Of a stretch of DNA of 8,250 nt, positions 1 through 5,404 are shown in pieces; positions within the stretch are counted from its first letter, which is position 1; each line of letters opens with the position of its first letter. Below the pieces are notes generated by a model. The model did not search any database. It saw nothing but the letters and a program-made list of their open reading frames with translations, and was not told the origin of the DNA. The translations under genes were made by a program, and so were the position numbers. This DNA is from RYN-433 sp036558265 (GTDB lineage Bacteria > Planctomycetota > Phycisphaerae > Tepidisphaerales > Tepidisphaeraceae), in NCBI GenBank assembly GCA_036558265.1, contig DATBFY010000262.1:1-8250 (forward strand), given 5' to 3'.

Positions 1-26
1 CGCGTGAGGGCCAGAGCCCTCACGCG
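1..26 (-). other. Perfect hairpin at window edge
   Basis: An 11-bp perfect inverted repeat (1-11 with 16-26) closes a 4-base loop. Read on the minus strand it is the last visible element of the predicted rRNA leader, and could be a pre-rRNA processing or leader stem close to the mature 5' end. Read on the plus strand it could be a terminator stem of a gene ending left of the window, but no T-run follows it. The leader reading is preferred because a promoter and a boxA-like element lie upstream in the right order. Confidence 0.6.
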
Positions 27-125
27 GGAAGATCACTTACTTGCGTGCACCACGAAGACGTCTGAGATCGGTGCGTGAACACCGACTTCATCTCACGTCC
101 TCGCGGCTCATGTTCGACTATTCAC

Positions 126-137
126 TTGTCAAAGAAC
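126..137 (-). promoter_or_regulatory. boxA-like antitermination element
   Basis: The minus strand reads AGTTCTTTGACA, which matches the E. coli rrn boxA (TGCTCTTTAACA) at 9 of 12 positions, including the CTTT core and the ACA end. In rRNA leaders boxA RNA is bound by NusB-S10 and makes the polymerase resistant to Rho. The embedded TTGACA has no -10 box at a suitable distance, so it is read as boxA and not as a second promoter. Confidence 0.6.
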
Positions 138-151
138 TCGCACGCCCAACG

Positions 152-166
152 CGTGCTTTTCGCACG
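152..166 (-). promoter_or_regulatory. boxB-like hairpin with GAAAA loop
   Basis: On the minus strand CGTGC and GCACG form a 5-bp stem closed by the five-base loop GAAAA, 14 bases upstream of the boxA-like element. The boxB then boxA order matches rrn leaders and lambda nut sites, and a GAAAA loop also occurs in a lambda boxB. The stem is short and could be a chance match. Confidence 0.45.
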
Positions 167-266
167 ACTTCGGCGGCCATACGCTTGCAACCGCGGTCGC
201 AGGTGCAATCGCGAAGCCTTCTCCCCTACCCGGCGAGTCGTCTCCAACTCGTTTGGTCGTCAGGGG

Positions 267-300
267 TCGCGAATAGTATCGCGAGCGTCGGGCTTGTCAA
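267..300 (-). promoter_or_regulatory. Strong sigma-70-type promoter, probably rRNA
   Basis: On the minus strand a perfect -35 TTGACA (300-295) is separated by 16 bp from a -10 TACTAT (278-273). An AT-rich patch upstream of the -35 (about 306-317) sits where an UP element would lie. A GC-rich discriminator (TCGCGACCCC, from 272 leftward) follows the -10, as in stringently controlled rRNA promoters. Transcription should start near 266 and run left. Identical TCGCGA hexamers flank the -10 box (267-272 and 279-284). The sequence CGGTTGAC is repeated 33 bp further upstream (336-329), but without a matching -10. Confidence 0.75.
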
Positions 301-397
301 CCGGTGTCGAATAAATTCCGAGCACCTCGTCAACCGACCTTCCTGATCGGCCTGCAAACATAGGGCGACCGTGGTGAAAAGTTCTCGCGGCCATCCC

Positions 398-814
398 CTA
401 TTCCCCCATGACCTTGATGACCAACCGCTTGGCCCGCTGGCCGTCAAACTCGGCGTAAAACACCTGTTGCCAGGGTCCCAGGTCCAGCACGCCCTTGGTC
501 ACCGGCAGGATCACCTGGTGGTGCACGACGATGTTCTTCAGATGGGCGTCACCATTGGTTTCACCGCTCTGATGATGACGGTAATAACCGTCCTCCGGGG
601 CCAGGCGCTCGAGGAAGTCGTCCAGGTCCTTCAAGAAGCCCGACTCGTTGTCGTTCACGAAGACGCCCGCGGTGATGTGCATCGCCGAGACCAGCGCCAT
701 TCCCTCGCGGATGTTGGCCTCCCGAACGGCGGTCTCGACCTCCGCGGTGATGTTGAGGTATTCGCGTTTCTTTCGGGTGTTAAACGTCAGGTATTTCGTG
801 TGTGACTGCATCAT
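398..814 (-). CDS. yjbQ: YjbQ/UPF0047 family protein
   Basis: This complete 138-residue protein has the usual length of the YjbQ (UPF0047) family, small soluble cytoplasmic beta-rich proteins. Members have been reported to have thiamine-phosphate-synthase-like side activity, but the physiological role is unsettled. Visible hallmarks are SAMHITAGVFVNDNESG (about 44-60), the DGYYRHH segment followed by NGDAHLKN (about 87-94), and GPWQQVFYAEFDG near the C-terminus. The conserved His, Asn, Asp and Glu residues of these blocks form the presumed metal or ligand pocket and look intact. The start is one of two adjacent ATGs (814 or 811), and neither has a clear Shine-Dalgarno. It lies 129 bp downstream of der on the same strand and may be co-transcribed with it. 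No clear terminator separates it from the rRNA-type promoter about 100 bp further on. Confidence 0.9.
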   Translation of the reverse strand: MMQSHTKYLTFNTRKKREYLNITAEVETAVREANIREGMALVSAMHITAGVFVNDNESGFLKDLDDFLERLAPEDGYYRHHQSGETNGDAHLKNIVVHHQVILPVTKGVLDLGPWQQVFYAEFDGQRAKRLVIKVMGE

Positions 815-943
815 CTACTGAGGTGCCCGGTGCGCGGAGAACGTAAGTGTAACGCGACTCACAGACCTTGAATAGCCGACACGGGCATCGGCCAGGACGC
901 GTGAGACGCACGTCGGGAGAACCAAAGATCGCCAACAGGGGGG
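815..943. other. der-yjbQ intergenic spacer
   Basis: This 129-bp gap separates the der stop from the yjbQ start. On the minus strand there is a weak imperfect stem around 898-916 without a T-run, and a TACACT hexamer near 847-852 that could be a -10 box but has no good -35 partner. I see no small ORF or strong terminator, so read-through from der into yjbQ is possible. Confidence 0.4.
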
Positions 944-2464
944 TTAACGTTTCCCGGATCGGCCCGACTTTTTAGACCCGCGTCGAGCGGGGGGGTTGGG
1001 GCGGGGTCGGCGGTTTTTTCGCGTTTCAGCCTCGCGCGGGATTTGGCCCTCCGGCAGGTCCTCCAGCGACGTCCCCTTGATCCCCGCATGCTCGCGCGGG
1101 CGAACCACCAGCCTGATCGGCACCTCGGGATATGGCAGCAGGTCGCGCATGCGGTTGACGATGAACCGCTGATACGCGTCGTTGAAATAGTGCGGGTTGT
1201 TGACCTTCAGCACGATGGTCGGCGGCGCGACCTCGATCTGCGTGGCGTAATAGATGCGCGCGCGGCGACCGCTGGGCGTGCTGGGCTGGCGCTCCTGGAG
1301 GATCTGGCGCACGGCCTGGTTCAGCTTCGCGGTCGAGAGGCGCTCGTTGGCTTGCTTGAAGAGGTGCTGCGCCAGGTCGAGCACGGCCTGCACGTTCTTC
1401 CCGTCCTTGGCGGTGACGAACGCCATTGGCGCGTACTCGAGGTGGCGCAATTCCTGGTTGAGGTACTCGCGGTACTCCTCCATCAAATCCTCGTCTCGGA
1501 GGTCTTCACCCCCCTTGCGCCGCTCGCGGAGGATCTGCCGCGCCAGGTCCCACTTGTTGATGACGAAGATGACCGGTTTGAACTGCTCGGAGATGTAGTT
1601 GGCGAGTTTCTTATCCGGCTCGCTGATCGGGATCGTCGCGTCGATGAGCATGAGGACGACGTCTGCCCTTCGGATCGAGCGCTCCGCCCGGTGGAAGCTG
1701 TAAAACTCGATGTCGTTGGTGACCATGTGGCGCTTCTTGCGGACGCCGGCGGTGTCGATGACGGTCAGCACCTTGCCGTCCTTCTCGAAGCGGACGTCCA
1801 CGCTGTCGCGCGTGGTGCCTGGGACTTCCGAGACGATCACGCGATTGGGATCGCCCTCATAGAGCCCGGCGATAGCGTTGACCAGCGTGCTCTTGCCTGC
1901 GTTGCGCTTGCCGACGATCGCCACAAGCATCTGGGGGGGGGGGAGCTCGGTCGGCGCGGCGGACAGGTCGACGCTGTCGCGAATTGCTGCGATCACCTGA
2001 TCGATGTTCCGCTCGCGCAGCGCCGACACGCCGATCGGCGTGCCCAGGCCCAGGCGCGCGAAGTCGCCCAGCACCACGTCCGCCTTCTCCCCGTCGGCCT
2101 TGTTCGCAACCAGCAGCGTTTTGATCCCCTTGCGGCGCAGCAGAGAGGCGATCTCCTGGTCGGCCGACGTCAGACCATCGGCCACGTCGACGAGGAACAC
2201 CACCAGGTCCGCCGTTGCCATGGCCAGCTCGATCTGGTGATTGATGTGCTCGGTGAGTTGATCCGGGTCGACAAAGCCGTAGCCGCCGGTATCCACCAGC
2301 TCGACGAAGCGGCCGGCCACCGGCATGTAGGCCGAAACCCGATCTCGGGTCACGCCGGGCATGTCCTGCACGATCGAGATGCGCTTGCCGACCAGCGCGT
2401 TGAGCAGCGAGGACTTGCCGACGTTCGGGCGGCCGACGATCGCGATGACCGGAAGACGGTTCAT
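944..2464 (-). CDS. der: Ribosome assembly GTPase Der (EngA)
   Basis: Der is an essential double-GTPase that binds the 50S subunit late in assembly. The 506-residue product has both G domains and the C-terminal KH-like domain. G domain 1 shows GRPNVGKSS (11-19), DTGG (58-61), NKAD (121-124) and SAL (147-149). G domain 2 shows GKRNAGKST (185-193), DTAG (237-240), NKWD (303-306) and TAK (351-353). The KH-like region covers about 395-460. The ATG at 2464 is chosen because it places MNRLPVIAIVG directly before the first P-loop, as in the family; the frame stays open to 2545, but that part has no family likeness. No clear Shine-Dalgarno is seen. Oddities are a charged insertion (about 314-327) in G domain 2, an 11-base C run coding for Pro-Pro-Pro between the G domains, and a basic Arg/Lys/Pro tail (about 478-506) longer than in most Der proteins. 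Confidence 0.96.
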   Translation of the reverse strand: MNRLPVIAIVGRPNVGKSSLLNALVGKRISIVQDMPGVTRDRVSAYMPVAGRFVELVDTGGYGFVDPDQLTEHINHQIELAMATADLVVFLVDVADGLTSADQEIASLLRRKGIKTLLVANKADGEKADVVLGDFARLGLGTPIGVSALRERNIDQVIAAIRDSVDLSAAPTELPPPQMLVAIVGKRNAGKSTLVNAIAGLYEGDPNRVIVSEVPGTTRDSVDVRFEKDGKVLTVIDTAGVRKKRHMVTNDIEFYSFHRAERSIRRADVVLMLIDATIPISEPDKKLANYISEQFKPVIFVINKWDLARQILRERRKGGEDLRDEDLMEEYREYLNQELRHLEYAPMAFVTAKDGKNVQAVLDLAQHLFKQANERLSTAKLNQAVRQILQERQPSTPSGRRARIYYATQIEVAPPTIVLKVNNPHYFNDAYQRFIVNRMRDLLPYPEVPIRLVVRPREHAGIKGTSLEDLPEGQIPREAETRKNRRPRPNPPARRGSKKSGRSGKR

Positions 2465-2519
2465 GTCGGCGATTCTAGGCTTTGCGGCCAACGCGGCAAT
2501 CGCGCGCGGCCGCGCCGAC
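2465..2519 (-). promoter_or_regulatory. Possible folded 5' leader of der
   Basis: On the minus strand GTCGGCG (2519-2513) is complementary to CGCCGAC (2471-2465), which directly abuts the der ATG. Inside it, CGGCC (2512-2508) can pair with GGCCG (2489-2485), and a perfect 12-bp palindrome lies at 2504-2515. Folded this way, the stem would hold the bases just before the start codon, where no normal ribosome binding site is visible. High GC content makes chance pairing plausible. Confidence 0.35.
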
Positions 2520-2563
2520 GCCCCTAAGGTTATCGGCCACCGCAAGTTAAATTATTCACAATG

Positions 2564-2593
2564 TTGCAGTCATCGAACGGGCTTGGGTATAGT
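2564..2593 (+). promoter_or_regulatory. Promoter of the CBS-domain gene
   Basis: TTGCAG (2564-2569) and TATAGT (2588-2593) are separated by 18 bp, each one or two bases from the sigma-70 consensus, about 80 bp before the CBS gene start. The AT-rich stretch just upstream (about 2546-2563) may serve as an UP-like element here and as part of the divergent der promoter, for which I cannot pick out clear boxes. Confidence 0.55.
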
Positions 2594-2671
2594 GCGCCGC
2601 GTCACGTCTGGACCCTCATATCCGGTCCGCAGCGCGAAGGTTGTTCGAAATCCTCATACACGGAGCCCTGC

Positions 2672-3109
2672 ATGCCCACCGTCAGAGATGTTCTCGCCGT
2701 CAAGGGGGATTCGCTCCACACGATCGCCGGCAACGCGACCGTATTGGATGCCACGCGGAAGATGAACCAGCACAAGATCGGCGCCCTGGTCGTCATGGAC
2801 GGCGACCACGTCGCCGGGATCTTCACCGAGCGCGACGTGCTCAGCCGGGTCGTCGCCGACGAGCTGCCGCCCGCCGCCGTCCAAGTCGCGGCCGTCATGA
2901 CCCGCGACATCATCTGCTGCGATCCGCACGACGACCTCGACGAGGTCAGCGCGATCATGAAGAGCCGCCGCATCCGCCACGTTCCGGTGTGCGATCACGA
3001 CGGCACGCTCCTGGGCATCATCTCGATCGGTGACGTCAACGCCCAATACGCGAGCAACGCCGAGCAGCAGATTCACTTCCTGAATGACTACATCTACGGC
3101 CGGGTATAA
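2672..3109 (+). CDS. Two-CBS-domain protein
   Basis: This 145-residue protein is made almost entirely of a pair of CBS domains (about 6-62 and 74-128), which together form a Bateman module that binds adenosine-type nucleotides. Hallmarks are KMNQHKIGALVV and the GIFTERD motif (49-55) in the first domain, then VMTRDI, SRRIRHVPV and GIISIGD (115-121) in the second. The C-terminal EQQIHFLNDYIYG helix is typical of stand-alone CBS proteins of this size, which include stress- or hypoxia-linked members. No enzyme or transporter domain is attached, so it is probably a soluble sensor whose partner is unknown. The start at 2672 is supported by GGAG (2662-2665) six bases upstream and by the family start MPTVRDVL. 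An upstream ATG at 2561 overlaps the predicted promoter and is rejected. It converges with the CsbD-like gene. Confidence 0.92.
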   Translation: MPTVRDVLAVKGDSLHTIAGNATVLDATRKMNQHKIGALVVMDGDHVAGIFTERDVLSRVVADELPPAAVQVAAVMTRDIICCDPHDDLDEVSAIMKSRRIRHVPVCDHDGTLLGIISIGDVNAQYASNAEQQIHFLNDYIYGRV

Positions 3110-3130
3110 CGCGCGCACGCAAACATACGA

Positions 3131-3161
3131 AGCCCGCCGCGGGCGATCCCGCGAGCGGGCT
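3131..3161. terminator. Hairpin 1 between convergent genes
   Basis: AGCCCGC/GCGGGCT (7 bp) stacks on CGCGGG/CCCGCG (6 bp), with one bulged A and a CGAT loop, 22 bp after the CBS gene stop. No T-run follows on either strand, so it is not a textbook intrinsic terminator. A stem this strong between converging genes still suggests transcript ending or 3'-end protection. Confidence 0.55.
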
Positions 3162-3182
3162 GCAATGAAGCCTTCAAGGATC

Positions 3183-3214
3183 GGCGGGCGATCGCGCGTG
3201 GCGATCGCGCCGCC
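3183..3214. terminator. Hairpin 2 between convergent genes
   Basis: A 5-bp GGCGG/CCGCC stem continues, past one bulged G at 3209, into an 8-bp stem (3188-3195 with 3201-3208) with a five-base loop. It lies 19 bp beyond the CsbD-like stop on that gene's strand and so could end its transcript. On the plus strand it is followed by TTCCTCATT, a weak pyrimidine tract. Confidence 0.5.
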
Positions 3215-3233
3215 TTCCTCATTGTGCGATCCG

Positions 3234-3404
3234 TCAGCGCCGATTTGCCGGCTTCTTTCCCAGTCGCTCCTGCACTTTTCCCACCGCCTTCTGCACCTTG
3301 CCCTTAAGCTCCTGGGCCGTGTTGCCCTTGGCGGCTCCGGCGACCTCGTTGGCCTTGCCCCTCGCCTGCTTGATCCTGCCCGCGACGCGATCTTCCATGC
3401 CCAT
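3234..3404 (-). CDS. CsbD-like small stress protein
   Basis: A 56-residue, highly charged, Lys/Gly/Ala-rich protein of the CsbD-like family (PF05532). It shows the expected pattern: an N-terminal DRVAGRIKQARGKANEVAGA block, then GNTAQELKGKVQKAVGKVQERLG. Members are small, probably helical or partly disordered proteins whose genes are often induced by general stress, and no biochemical activity is established. The start at 3404 is decided by a near-ideal AGGAGG (3415-3410) five bases upstream, the best ribosome binding site in the window, which suggests high expression. A second in-frame ATG at 3398 is possible. The frame is open upstream to 3524, but that part does not resemble the family. 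It is transcribed toward the CBS gene; both families are linked to stress responses. Confidence 0.9.
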   Translation of the reverse strand: MGMEDRVAGRIKQARGKANEVAGAAKGNTAQELKGKVQKAVGKVQERLGKKPANRR

Positions 3405-3635
3405 ATGAACCTCCTGTGGTTGGGGCGCGAGATGCCGGTACAAATCTCGTGCCTCTGCCGTTTCGGATTGGCCCGCATGAGCAAGAACGCGCCAGCCCCC
3501 GTCAATCTGCCGCGCGGGTGACATCGCGTCGCGTTGTAGCAGGTTCCTCGGCTTCTGGCCGCCTGATTGCCCGGGGGGACAGACCCGAAATGGCGAATTG
3601 AAGCCTCACGACTCCCCCGCAATGATCCGGCGACC
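3405..3635. other. Divergent region between csbD-like and cytochrome genes
   Basis: This 231-bp region holds no gene I can support. It must carry the start signals of both flanking genes. In the CsbD-like leader, CGAGAT (3428-3433) and ATCTCG (3444-3449) form a 6-bp inverted repeat around a 10-base spacer, a possible operator or leader hairpin. I see no convincing -35/-10 pair on either strand, which would fit use of an alternative sigma factor but does not show it. Confidence 0.4.
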
Positions 3636-4286
3636 ATGAAAAAAGACCTCACGCAAACCCGTCCAACGGCTCCGACCCAAACTTTTGCCCCGCGCCGCCC
3701 ATCCAGCCGCGTGCGCGCGCTGAGCATCACCGTGTTCGCGCTGGCGCTGGCCGCAGCCGCCTCTTACTACTATGAGAATCTGACCGCCCGACCCGCCCGC
3801 GCCCAGGACACGCAGCCCTCCGAGGATCAGCAGGTCCTCCGCGGCCGGTACCTCGTCACGCTTGGCGGCTGCAACGACTGCCACACCCCCTTCAAGATGA
3901 CCGAGTCCGGCCCCAGACCGGACATGAACCGGATGCTGTCGGGCCACCCCGAGCAACTCAAGCTCCCGCCGGCGCCCAAGCCGCAGGGCCCGTGGATCTG
4001 GAGCGGCGCCGCGACCAACACCGCCTTCGCGGGCCCCTGGGGCGTCACCTACGCCGCCAACCTCACCCCCGACAAGAACACCGGCCTGGGCATCTGGGAC
4101 GAGGCGATGTTCATCCAGGGGATCCGGACAGGCAGGCACTTCGGCCAGGGACGTCCCATTCAGCCGCCGATGCCGTGGCCCGCCTACGCGAGAATGACGG
4201 ACGAGGATCTCAAGGCCGTCTTCGCCTATCTGCGGAGCATTCCGGCGATCAGCAATCACGTGCCGGACTACGAGGCACCGCAGTAG
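3636..4286 (+). CDS. Single-haem c-type cytochrome, exported
   Basis: This 216-residue protein carries one haem-binding motif, C79-N-D-C82-H83, in the context RGRYLVTLGGCNDCHTPF. Candidate Met ligands lie in PPMPWPAYARM (M179 or M187), followed by the closing class I helix MTDEDLKAVFAYLRSIPAI. The spacing and the segments GPWGVTYAANLTPD and QGIRTGRH resemble the monohaem and dihaem cytochromes that accept electrons from periplasmic dehydrogenases. The N-terminus is a long polar, basic stretch (1-29), a hydrophobic segment (about 30-43) and an Ala-rich A-R-A|Q site near 56, so it is either a cleaved signal or a membrane anchor. The start at 3636 (MKKDLTQ) gives a normal export signal; the frame is open from 3567, but that part looks non-coding. 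The Shine-Dalgarno is weak. Stop codons TAG and TGA are in tandem. No dehydrogenase neighbour is present, so the redox partner is unknown. Confidence 0.9.
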   Translation: MKKDLTQTRPTAPTQTFAPRRPSSRVRALSITVFALALAAAASYYYENLTARPARAQDTQPSEDQQVLRGRYLVTLGGCNDCHTPFKMTESGPRPDMNRMLSGHPEQLKLPPAPKPQGPWIWSGAATNTAFAGPWGVTYAANLTPDKNTGLGIWDEAMFIQGIRTGRHFGQGRPIQPPMPWPAYARMTDEDLKAVFAYLRSIPAISNHVPDYEAPQ

Positions 4287-4446
4287 TGACCAGGCAAACG
4301 TCGAGTATGGCCCTCGCGGCGGTCAAGCTTGCGGCTGAACGTTCAAGAGGGAGCACTGGCAATTACTCGATACCTGCTGTAGCCCCTTGTGGGGCCTAGG
4401 TTAATGGCGATAACGACGTATGGCCACGTCCGATCCCCGTTTGGCG
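4287..4446. other. Non-coding gap before the pseudokinase operon
   Basis: No ORF in this stretch looks like a gene. A 5-bp GCCCC/GGGGC stem with a TTGT loop (4382-4395) is a weak terminator candidate for the cytochrome gene, with no T-run. A 7-bp inverted repeat TCGAGTA/TACTCGA (4301-4307 and 4364-4370) is too far apart to interpret. Confidence 0.35.
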
Positions 4447-4452
4447 TATAAT
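4447..4452 (+). promoter_or_regulatory. Perfect TATAAT -10 box
   Basis: A perfect TATAAT lies about 44 bp before the chosen pseudokinase start, so transcription would begin near 4459. No good -35 box is found at 16-18 bp upstream (the sequence there is close to CCACGT) and there is no extended -10 TG, so an activator may be needed. The box overlaps the first in-frame ATG (4451), which therefore cannot be in the mRNA if this promoter is used. Confidence 0.55.
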
Positions 4453-4495
4453 GCCGGCAGGCGATAGACTGCCCGCACCTCTCATCTGGCGGATC

Positions 4496-5404
4496 ATGGA
4501 AACGTTGGCCGCTCGCGAAAATTCAGCAGGGGATCGGTCCGAGATCGGCGGATATCGGCTGGTGCGTTCATTCGCCGAGCACCAAAGTTGGTTGGCGGTC
4601 GCGCCAGGGGGGCGGCAGGTTGTTCTAAAAGTCCTCGACGAGGATTGCCTGTGGAAGGGACAGCTTCACCCGAACATCAAGGACCGCCTGGGCCGCGTAC
4701 GTGAGCTGGCTCACGCCGGCGTGGCGAACCTTTATGGCGTCGAACGGGACGAGGACCTGACGTACATGGTCTGGGAGTACGTGGAGGGCCGGACGCTGGC
4801 GGAGGTCGCGGCAGCCCCCACCTGCGGGCAGCGGGACCTTCTGGTCCTGGCGCGGGAACTCGTACTCGGCGTCGAGATGATGCACGCCCGGGGGATCGTC
4901 CACGGTGCGATCAAGGCATCGAACGCCATCGTGGACGCGGAAGGGCGGGTGGTCATCACGCACGTCAGCCCGCTGCTTTACGGCGAACCGACAGAAGACC
5001 TGCAGGCGGTAGGGCTCACACTGCGAAAAATCGTGGAGGCGCGGCGCGAGCTGGATTCTCCGCTTGGCGGACTGCTGGATGCGATGGACGGAGATGACAA
5101 TCTGACGTTGCGAAGGCTGGCAGCGCGACTGGGAGCGCTGATCGAATCGCGCGACAGCGAGCCGGCGGTCGTTGAATCGGACGCGATGGAGGGTAAACGG
5201 ATTCGTCGTCGGGCATTGTGGGGCGCCGCCGCGACGGCGTTGCTCGCCCTGGCACTGTTTGCCGGGTTCAAGGAGTACGCCAACCTCAAAGCCCCCAAGC
5301 CGCCCATTCCGCCGCAGGCGTCCCCGGCGGCGATGCAGCCGCCGGCGCGGGGCGAGAGTCCCAGCGCCGGGGCAGGATTTTCCGGCAGGCGGATCGCGCC
5401 ATGA
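4496..5404 (+). CDS. Membrane-anchored pseudokinase
   Basis: This 302-residue protein has a bacterial Ser/Thr kinase-like fold (about 18-215), one transmembrane segment (about 239-257) after a KRIRRR basic flank, and a Pro/Ala-rich tail of about 45 residues outside. Visible landmarks are VVLKVLD with the beta-3 lysine (K45), a candidate alpha-C glutamate (E70), the hinge-like YMVWEYVEGRTL, and MHARGIVHGAIKASN in place of the catalytic loop. In HGAIKASN (136-143) the catalytic Asp is Ala, the position of DFG reads THV (155-157), and no glycine-rich loop is visible. Phosphotransfer is therefore unlikely and a binding or scaffold role more likely. The start at 4496 is preferred because the upstream ATG at 4451 lies inside the TATAAT box. 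Its stop overlaps the DUF58 start by 4 bp (ATGA), implying translational coupling. The kinase-fold call is confident; the function is unknown. Confidence 0.82.
   Translation: METLAARENSAGDRSEIGGYRLVRSFAEHQSWLAVAPGGRQVVLKVLDEDCLWKGQLHPNIKDRLGRVRELAHAGVANLYGVERDEDLTYMVWEYVEGRTLAEVAAAPTCGQRDLLVLARELVLGVEMMHARGIVHGAIKASNAIVDAEGRVVITHVSPLLYGEPTEDLQAVGLTLRKIVEARRELDSPLGGLLDAMDGDDNLTLRRLAARLGALIESRDSEPAVVESDAMEGKRIRRRALWGAAATALLALALFAGFKEYANLKAPKPPIPPQASPAAMQPPARGESPSAGAGFSGRRIAP

Larger units (their letters stand above)
1..266 (-). other. Predicted 5' leader of a ribosomal RNA operon
   Basis: This stretch holds no credible protein gene on either strand. On the minus strand it starts at the expected transcription start of a strong promoter and carries, in order, a GAAAA-loop hairpin, a boxA-like element, a 6-bp hairpin (68-73 with 80-85) and an 11-bp hairpin at the window edge. 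Established knowledge: bacterial rRNA operons have untranslated leaders with boxB/boxA antitermination signals and processing stems before the mature rRNA. The inference is that 16S rRNA, or 23S rRNA (the two genes are often unlinked in planctomycetes), begins just left of position 1. No mature rRNA sequence is visible, so the identity rests on leader architecture alone. Confidence 0.6.

Noticed and set aside
37..90. Minus-strand tail reading RRLRGARK-stop, like the end of a ribosomal protein
   Set aside because: The frame meets another stop at 88-90, leaving only 16 codons, so it is leader sequence and not a gene end.
41..346. Plus-strand frames in the left margin
   Set aside because: No family likeness, no ribosome binding site, and they overlap the rRNA-type promoter and leader on the other strand.
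371..805. Plus-strand frame opposite yjbQ
   Set aside because: The opposite strand has clear UPF0047 motifs at full length; this one has none.
1043..2527. Long plus-strand open frame (494 codons) antisense to der
   Set aside because: It mirrors a clear Der gene, is rich in Arg, Asp, His and Val as expected of GC-rich antisense frames, and shows no motif.
2654..3730. Minus-strand frame of 358 codons across the CBS, CsbD-like and cytochrome starts
   Set aside because: It crosses three supported genes and both intergenic hairpins, with no recognisable domain.
3636..3764. Possible Tat signal in the cytochrome (paired Arg at 20-21)
   Set aside because: The context does not match the Tat consensus, and c-type cytochromes are normally exported unfolded by Sec and receive haem outside.
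4301..4370. 7-bp inverted repeat TCGAGTA/TACTCGA
   Set aside because: The arms are 56 bp apart in a GC-rich gap, with no link to a promoter or gene end; likely chance.
5218..5400. N-terminal extension of the DUF58 frame
   Set aside because: It overlaps the pseudokinase membrane segment and tail in another frame; the family N-terminus and the ATGA overlap place the start at 5401.
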